Assembly (NCBI RefSeq): GCF_009909205.1
Contig: NZ_JAAAPN010000001.1
Span: forward strand, 186,001 to 250,000
Length of the DNA: 64,000 bases
Direction: 5' to 3'
Origin: Aquabacterium fontiphilum
Lineage (GTDB): Bacteria > Pseudomonadota > Gammaproteobacteria > Burkholderiales > Burkholderiaceae_C
The notes under the pieces were generated by a model. It had not been told where the DNA came from, ran no database searches, and saw nothing but the letters and a program-made list of their open reading frames with translations. The position numbers and the translations under genes were made by a program. Positions 49,073-58,228 of this stretch are shown piece after piece. Position 1 is the first letter of the stretch. Each line of letters opens with the position of its first letter.

Positions 49073-49714
49073 TCAGTGTGTGCACCAGTGATCGAGGCAG
49101 CGCCCCATTTCGTCCGTGACCAATTGGCGCAAGCGCCGTGTTTCCACAGCGTCGTAGTCGTAGATGCCCACCGTGCAATACAAGAAGCCGAACACGCGGT
49201 ACATCGACAAGGTGCGCAGTTGTTCCACCCGTTGCGTCATATCGGGGCGCCCATGGAACAGCGGCGCCAGCAGGGCGTCATATTGCGAAAAATGCTGCTT
49301 CACGCCGGGCATCGCAAACAACTGCTTTCGCAGGCTCGTGTAGTCGACGGTATGCGAATCGCTCAGGAAAATGAAACGGAAGCGGTCGCGCCGCGCCAGC
49401 CAGTAATCGAGAAATGTCGCGAAATATGCAAGCACCTTCGCGGACGCGGGTCCGGCGGCATCGGCGGCGCGCGCGCAAGTTTCAGCGGAATCCTTGATGA
49501 ACTCGTCCCAGATGACGGTCAGCAAGGCGTCCTTGCTTTCAAAGTACCAGTAAAACGCCATGGGCGTGACGCCCGCCTCTGCTGCCACGCGGCGGATGGT
49601 CACCGCGCCGTAACCCTCGGCCAGGAAAATACGGCGCGCAATGTCAATCAGCTGGGCCCTGAACTGATCACGTTCTTCCGGCGTAACGCGGCGCTTGTTG
49701 TGGGTGCGGGGCAT
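49073..49714 (-). CDS. TetR-family transcriptional regulator
   Basis: The product is 213 residues. The N-terminal helix-turn-helix (YGAVTIRRVAAEAGVTPMAFYWYFESKDALL) is standard TetR, followed by an alpha-helical ligand domain. The start is ATG 49714 (MPRTHNKRR). It diverges from the PAS-GGDEF-EAL gene over 278 bases that hold GTACAA repeats and a terminator-like hairpin. It probably controls itself and that neighbour; its ligand is unknown. Confidence 0.87.
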   Translation of the reverse strand: MPRTHNKRRVTPEERDQFRAQLIDIARRIFLAEGYGAVTIRRVAAEAGVTPMAFYWYFESKDALLTVIWDEFIKDSAETCARAADAAGPASAKVLAYFATFLDYWLARRDRFRFIFLSDSHTVDYTSLRKQLFAMPGVKQHFSQYDALLAPLFHGRPDMTQRVEQLRTLSMYRVFGFLYCTVGIYDYDAVETRRLRQLVTDEMGRCLDHWCTH

Positions 49715-49884
49715 GGTGGACAAGTGCCGAGGGCCGGGGCGCCAGGGCACGCATATTCAGCAGGGGTTGGCGCTCTCTGGGGTGCGAAGCAATTGCAATG
49801 ACCATGCTGAAGGGAAATGCTCGCCTCAGGAAATCGCCGTCGTCGTAGGAGTCAGCAAGACCAAGTTTGCGCCCAAACCCCGAG

Positions 49885-49911
49885 ACGGGGTGGCAAGCCC
49901 CCGTTTTTTTT
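49885..49911 (+). terminator. Strong intrinsic terminator with no annotated upstream gene
   Basis: ACGGGG (49885-49890) pairs with CCCCGT (49899-49904) around an eight-base loop, followed by an eight-T run (49904-49911). It points along the + strand, away from the TetR gene and 82 bases before the PAS-GGDEF-EAL start. Whatever transcript it ends must begin in the gap after 49714 or run antisense through tetR. Confidence 0.7.
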
Positions 49912-49925
49912 CGGTTATACGCGTT

Positions 49926-49950
49926 TTGTACAAGTACAATACGTGTACAA
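49926..49950. promoter_or_regulatory. Three GTACAA repeats, candidate TetR-family operator
   Basis: GTACAA occurs at 49928-49933, 49934-49939 and 49945-49950. The first lies in the palindrome TTGTACAA (49926-49933), and TTGTAC with the second GTACAA makes an inverted repeat with a two-base spacer. The second and third repeats are 11 bases apart, one helical turn. The TACAAT inside could serve as a -10. The site lies between the divergent TetR and PAS-GGDEF-EAL genes. Confidence 0.5.
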
Positions 49951-49992
49951 ATAACGAAACCGGCGCGAGGCTGTTGGTTTCTGGTCGGCGAG

Positions 49993-52122
49993 ATGCGTCC
50001 TGACAAAGCGCACAAGGGGGGAGAGGTGGAGCTTCCGATCGACGACACGGCAGCGGCCTGCGGTGCCGGCTGCCACGCAGCGAAGTACCGGCTGGTGGTG
50101 GAGCACACCCATAACATGGTGGTCATCACCGATCGGTATCGGCGCATCGAGTATGTCAACCCCGCCTACACCGTGGTCACAGGCTGGGCGCTTTCAGAAG
50201 TAGTGGGGCGCCAACCCGGCGAGTTTCTGCATGGCCCGCTCACCTGCAGAACGACCTTGAATCTCATCCGGGACAAGGTCCGCGCGGGCGAGCCCGTTGA
50301 GCAGGCGGAGTTGGTTAATTATCGGAAAGACGGCAGCCCTTACTGGGTTCAGTTAAATATCCAGCCGGTTCGTGGCGCCGACGGCGAGGTTTGTCATTTC
50401 GTTGCCGTGCAGGCAGATGTCACGGCCCAGCGTCGCGCCCGCGAAGCGCTGGAGGCGGGCGAGCGCCGCATGCGCGAGGCCCTGAGTCTCGCCCGCATGG
50501 CGGGCTTCGAGTATGCGCTGTCCGAGCATGTCATGCACTGGACGCCGGGGGCCGAGGCCATACTGGGCGGAGGCGCCGACGAGCTGCCCCGCCATCTGGA
50601 CGCGCACATTGCGCGGGTCGAGCCGCAAGACCGTGGCACCTTGCAGGCGGCGTATCGTGAGGTCGAGCGCGGCCCTTACGAAATCGAGTACCGCGTGCGC
50701 GAAGCGAGCGGCCGGACGAAGTGGCTGCGAGAACGCGGCTACCTGGACCGCCGTGACGCCACGCTCAGATTGAGCGCGCTCGTCTGCGACGTCACCGACG
50801 GTCGGCTTGCCCAGGATCGCATTGACTATCTGTCGTGGCATGACACCTTGACTGGGCTGGCGAATCGGGAGCAGCTGCAGTCCGTGCTGCGTCAGCGCCT
50901 GAGCCGCCGGTCGGACGGCAGCCCAGGCATGGCATTGCTGTTCATAGACCTTGACCGGTTCAAGACCATCAATGACTCGTTGGGCCATTCGGCTGGCGAT
51001 GAGGTGCTCAAGCTGATTGCGCAGCGCCTGAAGGCGGCTGTGCGAAGCGACGACCTTGTAGCGAGGCTGGGCGGAGACGAGTTCGTGGTGTTGCTTGTCG
51101 AGCTGCATGACGAGACCGTTGTGGCGCCCCTGGCGGCCAAGATGCTCGCTGCGCTGGCCGAGCCCATGCGCGTGCACGACCACGACCTCCATGTCGCCGC
51201 ATCGATTGGACTGTCCCTGTACCCGGACCACGGCGGGAGCGCAGCCGAGCTGATGCGCCACGCCGACGCCGCCCTCCACGCCGCCAAGGCCGTCGGTCAG
51301 GGGGCCGTGGTGACCTTCCGGCCCGAGCTGCATGCGCTGAGCGCGCAGCGTTTTGCACTGGAAAGCAAGCTCAGGCAGGCGTTGCCGCAGCAGGAGTTCA
51401 GCTTGCGGTTTCAACCGCAGTTCGCTGCATGCGGAGGTGTATTGCTCGGATTCGAGGCCCTCATTCGGTGGACAACCAGCGCAGGCGAGGCCGTGCCGCC
51501 CGACCAGTTCATCCCGTTGGCGGAGCAGACAGGCTTGATCCGTCACATCGGGGACTGGGTGGCCCGTGAGGCTTGCCGACACTGGCGTACCTGGGCGGAT
51601 GCGGGGGGCAAGCACCTGCGCATTGCCATCAACCTCTCCGCAGACGAGTTGCACGATGTGGCCCTGCCGGAGCGCCTGAGCGCGCACCTCCAGACCTACG
51701 GCCTTCCGCCCGGTACGCTGGAGCTTGAGCTGACCGAGTCGGTCGCCATGCGCGATCCGGCACGTTGCATCGAGCAGATGAACCGACTGCGCGAGGCGGG
51801 GGTGAGCTGGGCTGTGGACGATTTCGGTACCGGCTACTCCTCTTTGGCCTATCTCAAGACCCTGCCCATTCAGCGCATCAAGCTCGACCGCGCCTTCGTC
51901 AAGGACCTCGAGCGCAGCGCGAATGACCGCGCGATCTGCAGCGCCGCCATCGAAATGGCCCATGCCCTGGGGCTCGAGCTGGTGGCCGAGGGCATTGAGA
52001 CCGAGGCGCAACGACAGTTCCTGGCTTGCCAGGGCTGCGACGTGATGCAGGGCTACTACCTCGGACGACCGGAGACGGCAGATGACGCGCTGGCCCGAGT
52101 CCGGTCTCACGCCGGCGGCTGA
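49993..52122 (+). CDS. PAS-GGDEF-EAL protein (cytoplasmic c-di-GMP enzyme)
   Basis: The product is 709 residues with no membrane segment. A PAS/PAC unit at about 35-155 (NMVVITDRYRRIEYVNPAYT, VTGW) is followed by a second PAS-like region, a GGDEF domain with GGDEF at 360-364, and an EAL domain with EAL at 488-490 (FEALIRW) and DDFGTGYSS. Both catalytic sets look intact. ATG 49993 is used; a GTG at 50026 with AAGGGGGG just upstream is a strong alternative start. A chemotaxis transducer gene follows after 27 bases, so the two are probably cotranscribed. Confidence 0.9.
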   Translation: MRPDKAHKGGEVELPIDDTAAACGAGCHAAKYRLVVEHTHNMVVITDRYRRIEYVNPAYTVVTGWALSEVVGRQPGEFLHGPLTCRTTLNLIRDKVRAGEPVEQAELVNYRKDGSPYWVQLNIQPVRGADGEVCHFVAVQADVTAQRRAREALEAGERRMREALSLARMAGFEYALSEHVMHWTPGAEAILGGGADELPRHLDAHIARVEPQDRGTLQAAYREVERGPYEIEYRVREASGRTKWLRERGYLDRRDATLRLSALVCDVTDGRLAQDRIDYLSWHDTLTGLANREQLQSVLRQRLSRRSDGSPGMALLFIDLDRFKTINDSLGHSAGDEVLKLIAQRLKAAVRSDDLVARLGGDEFVVLLVELHDETVVAPLAAKMLAALAEPMRVHDHDLHVAASIGLSLYPDHGGSAAELMRHADAALHAAKAVGQGAVVTFRPELHALSAQRFALESKLRQALPQQEFSLRFQPQFAACGGVLLGFEALIRWTTSAGEAVPPDQFIPLAEQTGLIRHIGDWVAREACRHWRTWADAGGKHLRIAINLSADELHDVALPERLSAHLQTYGLPPGTLELELTESVAMRDPARCIEQMNRLREAGVSWAVDDFGTGYSSLAYLKTLPIQRIKLDRAFVKDLERSANDRAICSAAIEMAHALGLELVAEGIETEAQRQFLACQGCDVMQGYYLGRPETADDALARVRSHAGG

Positions 52123-52149
52123 TCCATCCCAAGGCCTACTGGAGCAAGC

Positions 52150-53136
52150 ATGTCGCACCCAGCACTCGTTTCTTCGATGCCCGCCCGCCAGGCTCGCGCA
52201 CTGCCTCGACTGTCGTGTGCGTTGATCGCCATGCTGGTAGGGCTGCCGGTGGCGCTTGTGTTCGCCGCCTGGCACGCACAGGGCTGGGTCCAGTCCACCC
52301 TGGTCGGGGTGGCGCTGGGCGCGGCGCTGGGGTGCGGTTTTGCCAGACGGCAACTGGCTTACCTGCGTCCGACGCCATCGGCGCCTGCCTTCGCGCGTGA
52401 CAGCGATGCGCATCCCGCACACGGGTGTATCACCCACGCTGCACCTGATGCGGCCCCGGCGACCACGCCTGCTGCCTTCGCGGTCGACAACTGGCGTGCC
52501 CTCGACGTCCTGACAGCACGCGCCCAGGCCGGTGTCGACGTCACGCGCCGGCAAGCGGAAACGGTACGCGGCTCCGTGTGCGAACAGGCCGATGCTGCGC
52601 GCCTGGCGGCGGACCTGTCGCGCTCCGCCAGCGACATTGCCACCCAGGGCGGTGTGGCGGTTGAGGCGGTGGTGTCGGCAATGCAGAGCCTGGCTGAACG
52701 CTCTCGGGAGATCTCCGAGATTGTTGCGGTGATCGATCAGATCGCCTTTCAGACCAACATCCTCGCATTGAACGCAGCCGTCGAAGCGGCACGTGCGGGG
52801 CCGCAGGGCCGCGGCTTTGCGGTGGTGGCGGCGGAGGTGCGCGCCCTTGCGCAGCACAGTGCCGGCTCCGCGCGCCAGATCCGGGGCCTGGTAGAGCACA
52901 GCGTGAGCCGGATGAGCTCAGGCGCCACGCATGCCCGGGAAGCCGGCGCAACCATGGCAGAACTGGTGGCGCAGGTTCAGCAGGTACACGTGCTACTGGA
53001 AGAAATCGCCAGTGACACGCAGGCACAGACGGAGCGGATCGGCTGCATCGCCGATGCGCTGGTCAGCCTGGATGACACGGTCAGACAGCAGACAGCGTTG
53101 TGCCGCACGGCCCTGTCCGCGGTCGGCGCGGGCTGA
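52150..53136 (+). CDS. Short methyl-accepting chemotaxis-type transducer
   Basis: The product is 328 residues. Two hydrophobic segments at about 21-43 and 48-66 form a membrane hairpin with almost no periplasmic loop. The conserved signalling tip is clear ([24 protein letters not shown] at about 195-220). There is no HAMP domain, and the helical bundle is short. It may sense an internal or membrane signal rather than a periplasmic ligand. GGAG precedes the ATG, and it follows the PAS-GGDEF-EAL gene closely. Confidence 0.87.
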   Translation: MSHPALVSSMPARQARALPRLSCALIAMLVGLPVALVFAAWHAQGWVQSTLVGVALGAALGCGFARRQLAYLRPTPSAPAFARDSDAHPAHGCITHAAPDAAPATTPAAFAVDNWRALDVLTARAQAGVDVTRRQAETVRGSVCEQADAARLAADLSRSASDIATQGGVAVEAVVSAMQSLAERSREISEIVAVIDQIAFQTNILALNAAVEAARAGPQGRGFAVVAAEVRALAQHSAGSARQIRGLVEHSVSRMSSGATHAREAGATMAELVAQVQQVHVLLEEIASDTQAQTERIGCIADALVSLDDTVRQQTALCRTALSAVGAG

Positions 53137-53204
53137 TCTGACCACACACAAAGTCAATTCTGCGACAATCCGGCGATCTGCATGGCGCTGGAGTACGGGG
53201 GCAG

Positions 53205-53219
53205 TGACCGAAACGGTCA
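53205..53219. promoter_or_regulatory. Palindrome TGACCG-AAA-CGGTCA upstream of the transhydrogenase operon
   Basis: Six-base arms TGACCG and CGGTCA flank AAA exactly. CAGTGACC is also repeated directly at 53202 and 53218. The site is about 97 bases before pntAA and just before a TATGCT hexamer that may be a -10. It has the look of a dimeric repressor or activator site. Confidence 0.45.
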
Positions 53220-53315
53220 GTGACCTCGGCGAACTTTGTGTATGCTGGCGAGTTCCGTGCCGTTTACCGGCCAGAAACATTTGTCCGCACCCGAACACCA
53301 CAGTAGGAGACTCGT

Positions 53316-54431
53316 ATGCTGATCGGCATACCCCAGGAAACCTTTGCCGGCGAAACCCGCGTGGCAGTGACTCCTGAAACCGTCAAGAAACTGAAAGCCC
53401 AGGGCCACACGCTGCGTGTGCAGTCCGGCGCGGGTGTGGCAGCCAGCGTGACCGACGAAGCCTATCTGGCCGCTGGCGCCGAGATCACCGACGCCGCCGG
53501 CGCGCTGGGTTGCGACATGGTGCTCAAAGTTCGCTCGCCTCAGGCGGACGAGCGTGCGCTGATGAAGCCCGGCGCCGTGCTGGTGGGCATGCTCAACCCG
53601 TTTGACAAGGACGGCTTGCAGGCGCTGACCGATGCGAAGCTGACGGCCTTTGCCCTCGAAGCCGCGCCGCGCACCACACGCGCACAGAGCATGGACGTGC
53701 TGTCCTCGCAGGCCAACCTGGCGGGCTACAAGGCCGTCATGATTGCCGCCGACAGGTACCAGCGCATTTTCCCGATGCTCATGACTGCCGCCGGCACCGT
53801 CAAGGCGGCCCGTGTGGTGATTCTGGGCGTGGGTGTGGCTGGCTTGCAGGCCATTGCCACGGCCAAGCGCCTGGGTGCCGTCATCGAGGCCTCCGATGTG
53901 CGGCCTTCGGTAAAGGAGCAGGTCGAGTCGCTGGGCGCCAAGTTCATCGACGTGCCGTATGAAACGGCCGAAGAAAAAGAAGCCGCCGAAGGCGTGGGCG
54001 GTTACGCCCGCCCCATGCCGCAGAGCTGGCTGGACCGTCAGAAGGCCGAGGTCGCCAAGCGCGTGGCCCAGGCCGATGTGGTCATCACCACCGCCCTCAT
54101 CCCCGGTCGCGCCGCCCCCGTGCTGGTGACCGAGGAGATGGTCAAGTCCATGAAGCCAGGTTCGGTCATCGTCGATCTGGCTGCCGCCCAGGGGGGCAAT
54201 TGCCCGCTGACGGAAGCCGGCAAGACCGTGGTCAAGCATGGCGTCACCCTCGTGGGTGAAACCAACCTGCCCGCCCTGGTCGCTGCCGACGCGTCTGCGC
54301 TGTACGCGCGCAACGTGCTCGACTTCCTCAAGCTCGTCATCAACAAGGACGGCCAGTTCCATGTCGATCTGGAAGACGACATCGTCAAGGCCTGTCTGAT
54401 GTGCCGCGACGGTCAGCTGCTGCGTACCTGA
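53316..54431 (+). CDS. pntAA: Proton-translocating NAD(P) transhydrogenase, alpha part 1
   Basis: The product is 371 residues, the soluble NAD(H)-binding domain [18 protein letters not shown] is the usual opening and [24 protein letters not shown] the nucleotide-binding Rossmann motif. In E. coli this part is fused to the membrane part; here it is separate, as in Rhodospirillum. TAGGAG precedes the ATG. It leads an operon in which panD stands before pntAB and pntB. Confidence 0.94.
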   Translation: MLIGIPQETFAGETRVAVTPETVKKLKAQGHTLRVQSGAGVAASVTDEAYLAAGAEITDAAGALGCDMVLKVRSPQADERALMKPGAVLVGMLNPFDKDGLQALTDAKLTAFALEAAPRTTRAQSMDVLSSQANLAGYKAVMIAADRYQRIFPMLMTAAGTVKAARVVILGVGVAGLQAIATAKRLGAVIEASDVRPSVKEQVESLGAKFIDVPYETAEEKEAAEGVGGYARPMPQSWLDRQKAEVAKRVAQADVVITTALIPGRAAPVLVTEEMVKSMKPGSVIVDLAAAQGGNCPLTEAGKTVVKHGVTLVGETNLPALVAADASALYARNVLDFLKLVINKDGQFHVDLEDDIVKACLMCRDGQLLRT

Positions 54432-54462
54432 CCTCGCGCCCCCTTTCCTGGAGTACCACCTC

Positions 54463-54828
54463 ATGCAACGCGTCATGCTGCGGGCCAAGCTGCACCGCGC
54501 CACGGTCACCGAGGCCGACCTGAATTACGAAGGCTCTTGCGGGATCGATGAAGACCTGCTGGATGCCGCCGACATGAAGGAGTTCGAGTACATCGAGCTC
54601 TACAACATCAACAACGGCGAACGCTTCTCCACCTACGTCATCAAGGCGCCGCGCGGTTCGGGTGTCATTTCGCTCAATGGCGCGGCGGCCCGCAAGGCCC
54701 ACGTCGGCGACCTGCTGATCATCTGCACCTACGCGCCGATGTCGGAGACCGAGGTGTCCAGCTACAAGCCCAAGGTGGTGCTGCTCGACGAGCGCAATGC
54801 CATCAAGGAAATCCGCAAGTTCGACTGA
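54463..54828 (+). CDS. panD: Aspartate 1-decarboxylase precursor
   Basis: The product is 121 residues and matches PanD throughout. The self-cleavage site is Gly24-Ser25 in NYEGSCGID, which yields the pyruvoyl group on the new alpha chain. [11 protein letters not shown] and [17 protein letters not shown] are conserved. It makes beta-alanine for pantothenate and coenzyme A. Its place between pntAA and pntAB, 31 bases after the first and 30 before the second, is unusual; normally it sits with panB/panC. Confidence 0.95.
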   Translation: MQRVMLRAKLHRATVTEADLNYEGSCGIDEDLLDAADMKEFEYIELYNINNGERFSTYVIKAPRGSGVISLNGAAARKAHVGDLLIICTYAPMSETEVSSYKPKVVLLDERNAIKEIRKFD

Positions 54829-54858
54829 TCCTCATCTGAATAGAACCAGGAGACAACG

Positions 54859-55170
54859 ATGGAAGCGATCTCGCACGTCGTCATCAACCTGACCATCTTC
54901 GTGCTGGCCATCTACGTCGGCTACCACGTGGTCTGGAACGTGACGCCCGCCCTCCACACCCCGCTGATGGCCGTGACCAACGCCGTGTCGGCCATCGTCA
55001 TCGTGGGCGCCATGCTGGCGGCCGCGCTGACCGAAACCCCCACGGGCAAGATCATGGGCGTGCTGGCCGTGGCGCTGGCGGCGGTCAACGTGTTCGGTGG
55101 CTTCCTCGTCACCCGCCGCATGCTCGAGATGTTCAAGAAGAAGGACAAGAAGGCAGGAGCCAGCAAATGA
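54859..55170 (+). CDS. pntAB: Proton-translocating NAD(P) transhydrogenase, alpha part 2
   Basis: The product is 103 residues with three membrane helices and a Lys-rich C-terminus (MFKKKDKKAG). It forms part of the proton channel domain II with PntB. AGGAGAC precedes the ATG. Its stop overlaps the pntB start as ATGA. Confidence 0.93.
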   Translation: MEAISHVVINLTIFVLAIYVGYHVVWNVTPALHTPLMAVTNAVSAIVIVGAMLAAALTETPTGKIMGVLAVALAAVNVFGGFLVTRRMLEMFKKKDKKAGASK

Positions 55171-56621
55171 GCATGAACCTCATCGCACTGCTGTACCTGG
55201 TCGCTTCGGTGTGCTTCATCCAGGCGCTCAAGGGCCTGAGCCACCCGACCACGTCCATCCGCGGCAACCTGTTCGGCATGACGGGCATGGCCATCGCGGT
55301 GCTCACCACCGTGGGCCTGATCCACGGTCAGGTGCAGGCGCTGCAACTCGATTTCGTTGAAGGTTTGGGCTATGTGCTGGCCGGCCTGGTCGTCGGCGGC
55401 GGCGCCGGTGCCGTGATGGCCAAGCGCGTCGAGATGACCAAGATGCCGGAGCTGGTCGCCTTCATGCACAGCATGATCGGTCTGGCGGCGGTGTTCATCG
55501 CCGTGGCCGTGGTGGCCGAACCCTGGGCCTTCCAGATCGTGGCCAAGCCGGTCGCAGGCGAGATCGCGCAGATCCCGGTGGGCAACCTGCTGGAGCTGGC
55601 ACTGGGTGCCGCCATCGGTGCCATCACCTTCTCGGGCTCGGTCATTGCCTTCGGCAAGCTCAGTGGCAAGTACAAGTTCCGTCTGTTCCAGGGTGCGCCG
55701 GTCATCTTCAAGGGTCAGCACATGCTGAACCTGGCCCTCGGCCTGCTGGCCCTGGGCCTGATCGGCGCCTTCATGGCCACGCAGCGCATGGACCTGTTCG
55801 TCGCGCTGATCGCCCTGAGCTTCATCCTCGGTGTGCTGATCATCATCCCCATTGGCGGCGCCGACATGCCGGTGGTGGTGTCGATGCTCAACAGCTACTC
55901 GGGCTGGGCCGCTGCGGGCATCGGCTTCTCGCTGAACAACCCCATGCTGATCATCGCCGGTTCGCTGGTGGGGTCGTCGGGCGCCATCCTCTCGTACATC
56001 ATGTGCAAGGCGATGAACCGCTCGTTCTTCAACGTGATCCTGGGCGGCTTCGGTGGTGATGCGGGCGCAGCCGGTGCCGGTGGCGCGCAGCAGCAGCGTA
56101 GCGTCAAGAGCGGCTCGGCCGACGACGCCGCCTTCATTCTGGGCAACGCCGAGTCGGTGGTCATCGTGCCGGGCTACGGTCTGGCCGTGGCCCGCGCTCA
56201 GCACGCGGTGAAGGAGCTGGCTCAGAAGCTCACCGAGAAGGGCATCACCGTCAAGTACGCCATCCACCCGGTGGCCGGTCGCATGCCCGGTCACATGAAC
56301 GTGCTGCTGGCCGAGGCCGAAGTGCCTTACGACCAGGTGCACGAAATGGAAGACATCAACGCCGAGTTTGGGCAGGCTGACGTGGCCATCATCCTGGGCG
56401 CCAACGACGTGGTGAACCCGGCCGCGCACGTCAAGGGCTCGCCCATCTACGGCATGCCGATCCTGGAGGCCTACAAGGCCAAGACTGTGATCGTGAACAA
56501 GCGCTCGATGGCCAGTGGTTACGCCGGCCTGGACAACGAGCTGTTCTACATGGACAAGACCATGATGGTGTTCGGCGACGCCAAGAAGGTGGTCGAGGAC
56601 ATGGTCAAGGCGGTGGAGTGA
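55167..56621 (+). CDS. pntB: Proton-translocating NAD(P) transhydrogenase, beta subunit
   Basis: The product is 484 residues. About nine membrane helices occupy the first 270 residues, and the NADP(H)-binding domain III follows (VVIVPGYGLAVARAQHAV, HPVAGRMPGHMNVLLAEA, GANDVVNPAA). With PntAA and PntAB it uses the proton gradient to make NADPH from NADH. Translation is coupled to pntAB. A clear terminator lies about 45 bases after the stop. Confidence 0.96.
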   Translation: MSMNLIALLYLVASVCFIQALKGLSHPTTSIRGNLFGMTGMAIAVLTTVGLIHGQVQALQLDFVEGLGYVLAGLVVGGGAGAVMAKRVEMTKMPELVAFMHSMIGLAAVFIAVAVVAEPWAFQIVAKPVAGEIAQIPVGNLLELALGAAIGAITFSGSVIAFGKLSGKYKFRLFQGAPVIFKGQHMLNLALGLLALGLIGAFMATQRMDLFVALIALSFILGVLIIIPIGGADMPVVVSMLNSYSGWAAAGIGFSLNNPMLIIAGSLVGSSGAILSYIMCKAMNRSFFNVILGGFGGDAGAAGAGGAQQQRSVKSGSADDAAFILGNAESVVIVPGYGLAVARAQHAVKELAQKLTEKGITVKYAIHPVAGRMPGHMNVLLAEAEVPYDQVHEMEDINAEFGQADVAIILGANDVVNPAAHVKGSPIYGMPILEAYKAKTVIVNKRSMASGYAGLDNELFYMDKTMMVFGDAKKVVEDMVKAVE

Positions 56622-56664
56622 GTCTGACCTGGGTGGCAAGCCGCGCTTGCTGCCTGCTCTAGCG

Positions 56665-56690
56665 AAAGGCCGGCAGACGCCGGCCTTTTT
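56665..56690 (+). terminator. Intrinsic terminator after pntB
   Basis: AAGGCCGGC (56666-56674) pairs with GCCGGCCTT (56679-56687) around AGAC, with T residues to 56690. The A-tract on the other side means it could also serve the convergent SDR gene. Confidence 0.85.
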
Positions 56691-56709
56691 GCTTGTCGTC
56701 CAGCCGGTG

Positions 56710-57543
56710 TCAGCCGAGCTTCGTCAATCCAAACTTCTTGCTCAACACCCGGTCCAGCAGCCGGGTGGGCAGCCACTGCTTGAGCGCCGGCAGCAGCGTG
56801 CTCTTTTCGCCCAGGCGCACGATGGGTGGGCAATCTGCGCGCATCAGTTGCTCGACCAGCTGGCGGGCGAAAGTGTCGGCCGGTGTGGCCTGGTTCTGGC
56901 TCTCGTTGGCGCGTGCCAGCACGCTGGCCTTGATGGCTTGATAAGGCGAGTCAGGCGCCAGGCTGACCGCGTTGCTGGCATTGCTGCCGAAGGCCGACTG
57001 GATGCCGCCTGGCTGCACGGTGACCACGCGCACGCCCAGCGGGGCGAGTTCCATGCGCAGCGCATCCGATGCAGCATTGAACGCCGCCTTGCTGGCGCAA
57101 TAGGGGCCGGCAAACGGCGTGGTCAGCACGCCCGAGACGCTGCTGATGTTCACGATCGTTCCGCGGCGCCGGGCGATCATGCCGGGCAGCACGGCGCGGG
57201 CCACCGCCATGGGAGCAAACAGGTTGACGTCGAACTGGCGGTGCCACTCGGCTGTGGTCACGTCGAGCATGGGGCCCATGGCACCGTAACCCGCGTTGTT
57301 GATCAACATGCCCACGGTGTGCCCGGCCTGCTGCAACTCGGCCAGCAGTGGCCCGATGGCGGCTTCGTCGGTCACGTCGAGCTGACGTGTCAGCATCCCT
57401 TCGGCGGCCAGTGGGGCGAGGGTGTCCAGGCGTCGCGCCGTGGCGCAGACGGTCAGACCGCGCTGGTGGCAGGCGCGGGCGAGTGCCTGCCCGATGCCAG
57501 AGCCGCAGCCGGTGATCAAGACGGTGTCACGTGGCGATGTCAC
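56710..57543 (-). CDS. Short-chain dehydrogenase/reductase
   Basis: The product is 277 residues. TGCGSGIG at about 10-17 is the cofactor motif, NNAGYGAMG and YCASK (Tyr and Lys) are present. The C-terminal extension LPTRLLDRVLSKKFGLTKL is basic and typical of SDRs annotated as retinol- or steroid-like. The start is a GTG at 57543, decided by GAGGAGG at about 57550-57556. It is convergent with pntB and follows the lipoprotein gene after 10 bases. Confidence 0.87.
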   Translation of the reverse strand: MTSPRDTVLITGCGSGIGQALARACHQRGLTVCATARRLDTLAPLAAEGMLTRQLDVTDEAAIGPLLAELQQAGHTVGMLINNAGYGAMGPMLDVTTAEWHRQFDVNLFAPMAVARAVLPGMIARRRGTIVNISSVSGVLTTPFAGPYCASKAAFNAASDALRMELAPLGVRVVTVQPGGIQSAFGSNASNAVSLAPDSPYQAIKASVLARANESQNQATPADTFARQLVEQLMRADCPPIVRLGEKSTLLPALKQWLPTRLLDRVLSKKFGLTKLG

Positions 57544-57553
57544 GGCAACCTCC

Positions 57554-58195
57554 TCAGGGTTCGTCTCGGGCCAGCACGCGGTCGACCAGCGACGGTTTGC
57601 CCTTGGCCTCGGCCGGCTCCGTGCGAGCCAGGGGCGCTGCGGGTGGCTGGCAGCCCAGTTGCATGCCCACACCCTTGAGGTAAGCGCGGCGGATGCCGCC
57701 AGTCACGATGGCCGTGCGCACACGGCGCGAGTGGCGTTCAGCGCCGCTGAGCTTGCGCACCCAACTGCGGAAGGGCACGACGCCCTCGACGGTGCGTTGC
57801 ACCGCCGAGATGCCTGCGTCTTCGGCCATGTCGGTGCCGCGGTCCAGCAGGCTGCCCACATCGCCGCCCTTGGGCGCATCCAGATCCGAACCCAATGCTG
57901 CATTCAGCAGCACGATCTGTTCACCGATGTGCACGCAACTGCGCTCGGCTGGTGGGTGGTAGGCGCCCAGCTTCACGGCCTCCTGAAGAATCTCGGGGAT
58001 CTCGCTGCGTACGACGTTGAGGTCCCCCAGCGGGGTGATCACGGCCTGCCCCACGCGTTCCGTGACGGCCGGCTCCTGGTTGGTCACGCGGCCTTCGGCA
58101 TCGGTGGTGGCCACGGGTTTGGAGGCGCAGGCCCCGAGCAGCAGCGCCAGGGCGAGGGGCGTTGCGCGCCACAGCGTCGTGTGAATGCGGATCAT
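57554..58195 (-). CDS. Lipoprotein of unknown function
   Basis: The product is 213 residues. The signal peptide ends in a lipobox with Cys23 (LLGACASKP). The mature chain is mostly helical, with two more cysteines (RSCVHIG and QLGCQPP), and ends in a Lys/Arg-rich tail. I do not recognise a family. It lies between the membrane diguanylate cyclase and the SDR gene on the same strand, and may be cotranscribed with both. Confidence 0.7.
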   Translation of the reverse strand: MIRIHTTLWRATPLALALLLGACASKPVATTDAEGRVTNQEPAVTERVGQAVITPLGDLNVVRSEIPEILQEAVKLGAYHPPAERSCVHIGEQIVLLNAALGSDLDAPKGGDVGSLLDRGTDMAEDAGISAVQRTVEGVVPFRSWVRKLSGAERHSRRVRTAIVTGGIRRAYLKGVGMQLGCQPPAAPLARTEPAEAKGKPSLVDRVLARDEP

Positions 58196-58228
58196 GTTCT
58201 CTCTGGGTGTGGTGGGATGGCGGGGTAA

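Noticed and set aside
49695-50003. 102-residue + strand frame between the TetR and PAS-GGDEF-EAL genes
   Set aside because: It spans the intrinsic terminator and the GTACAA repeats, so it is unlikely to be translated as a whole.
50353-52899. 848-residue open frame antisense to the PAS-GGDEF-EAL and chemotaxis genes
   Set aside because: It crosses two real genes and their gap, with no recognisable motif.
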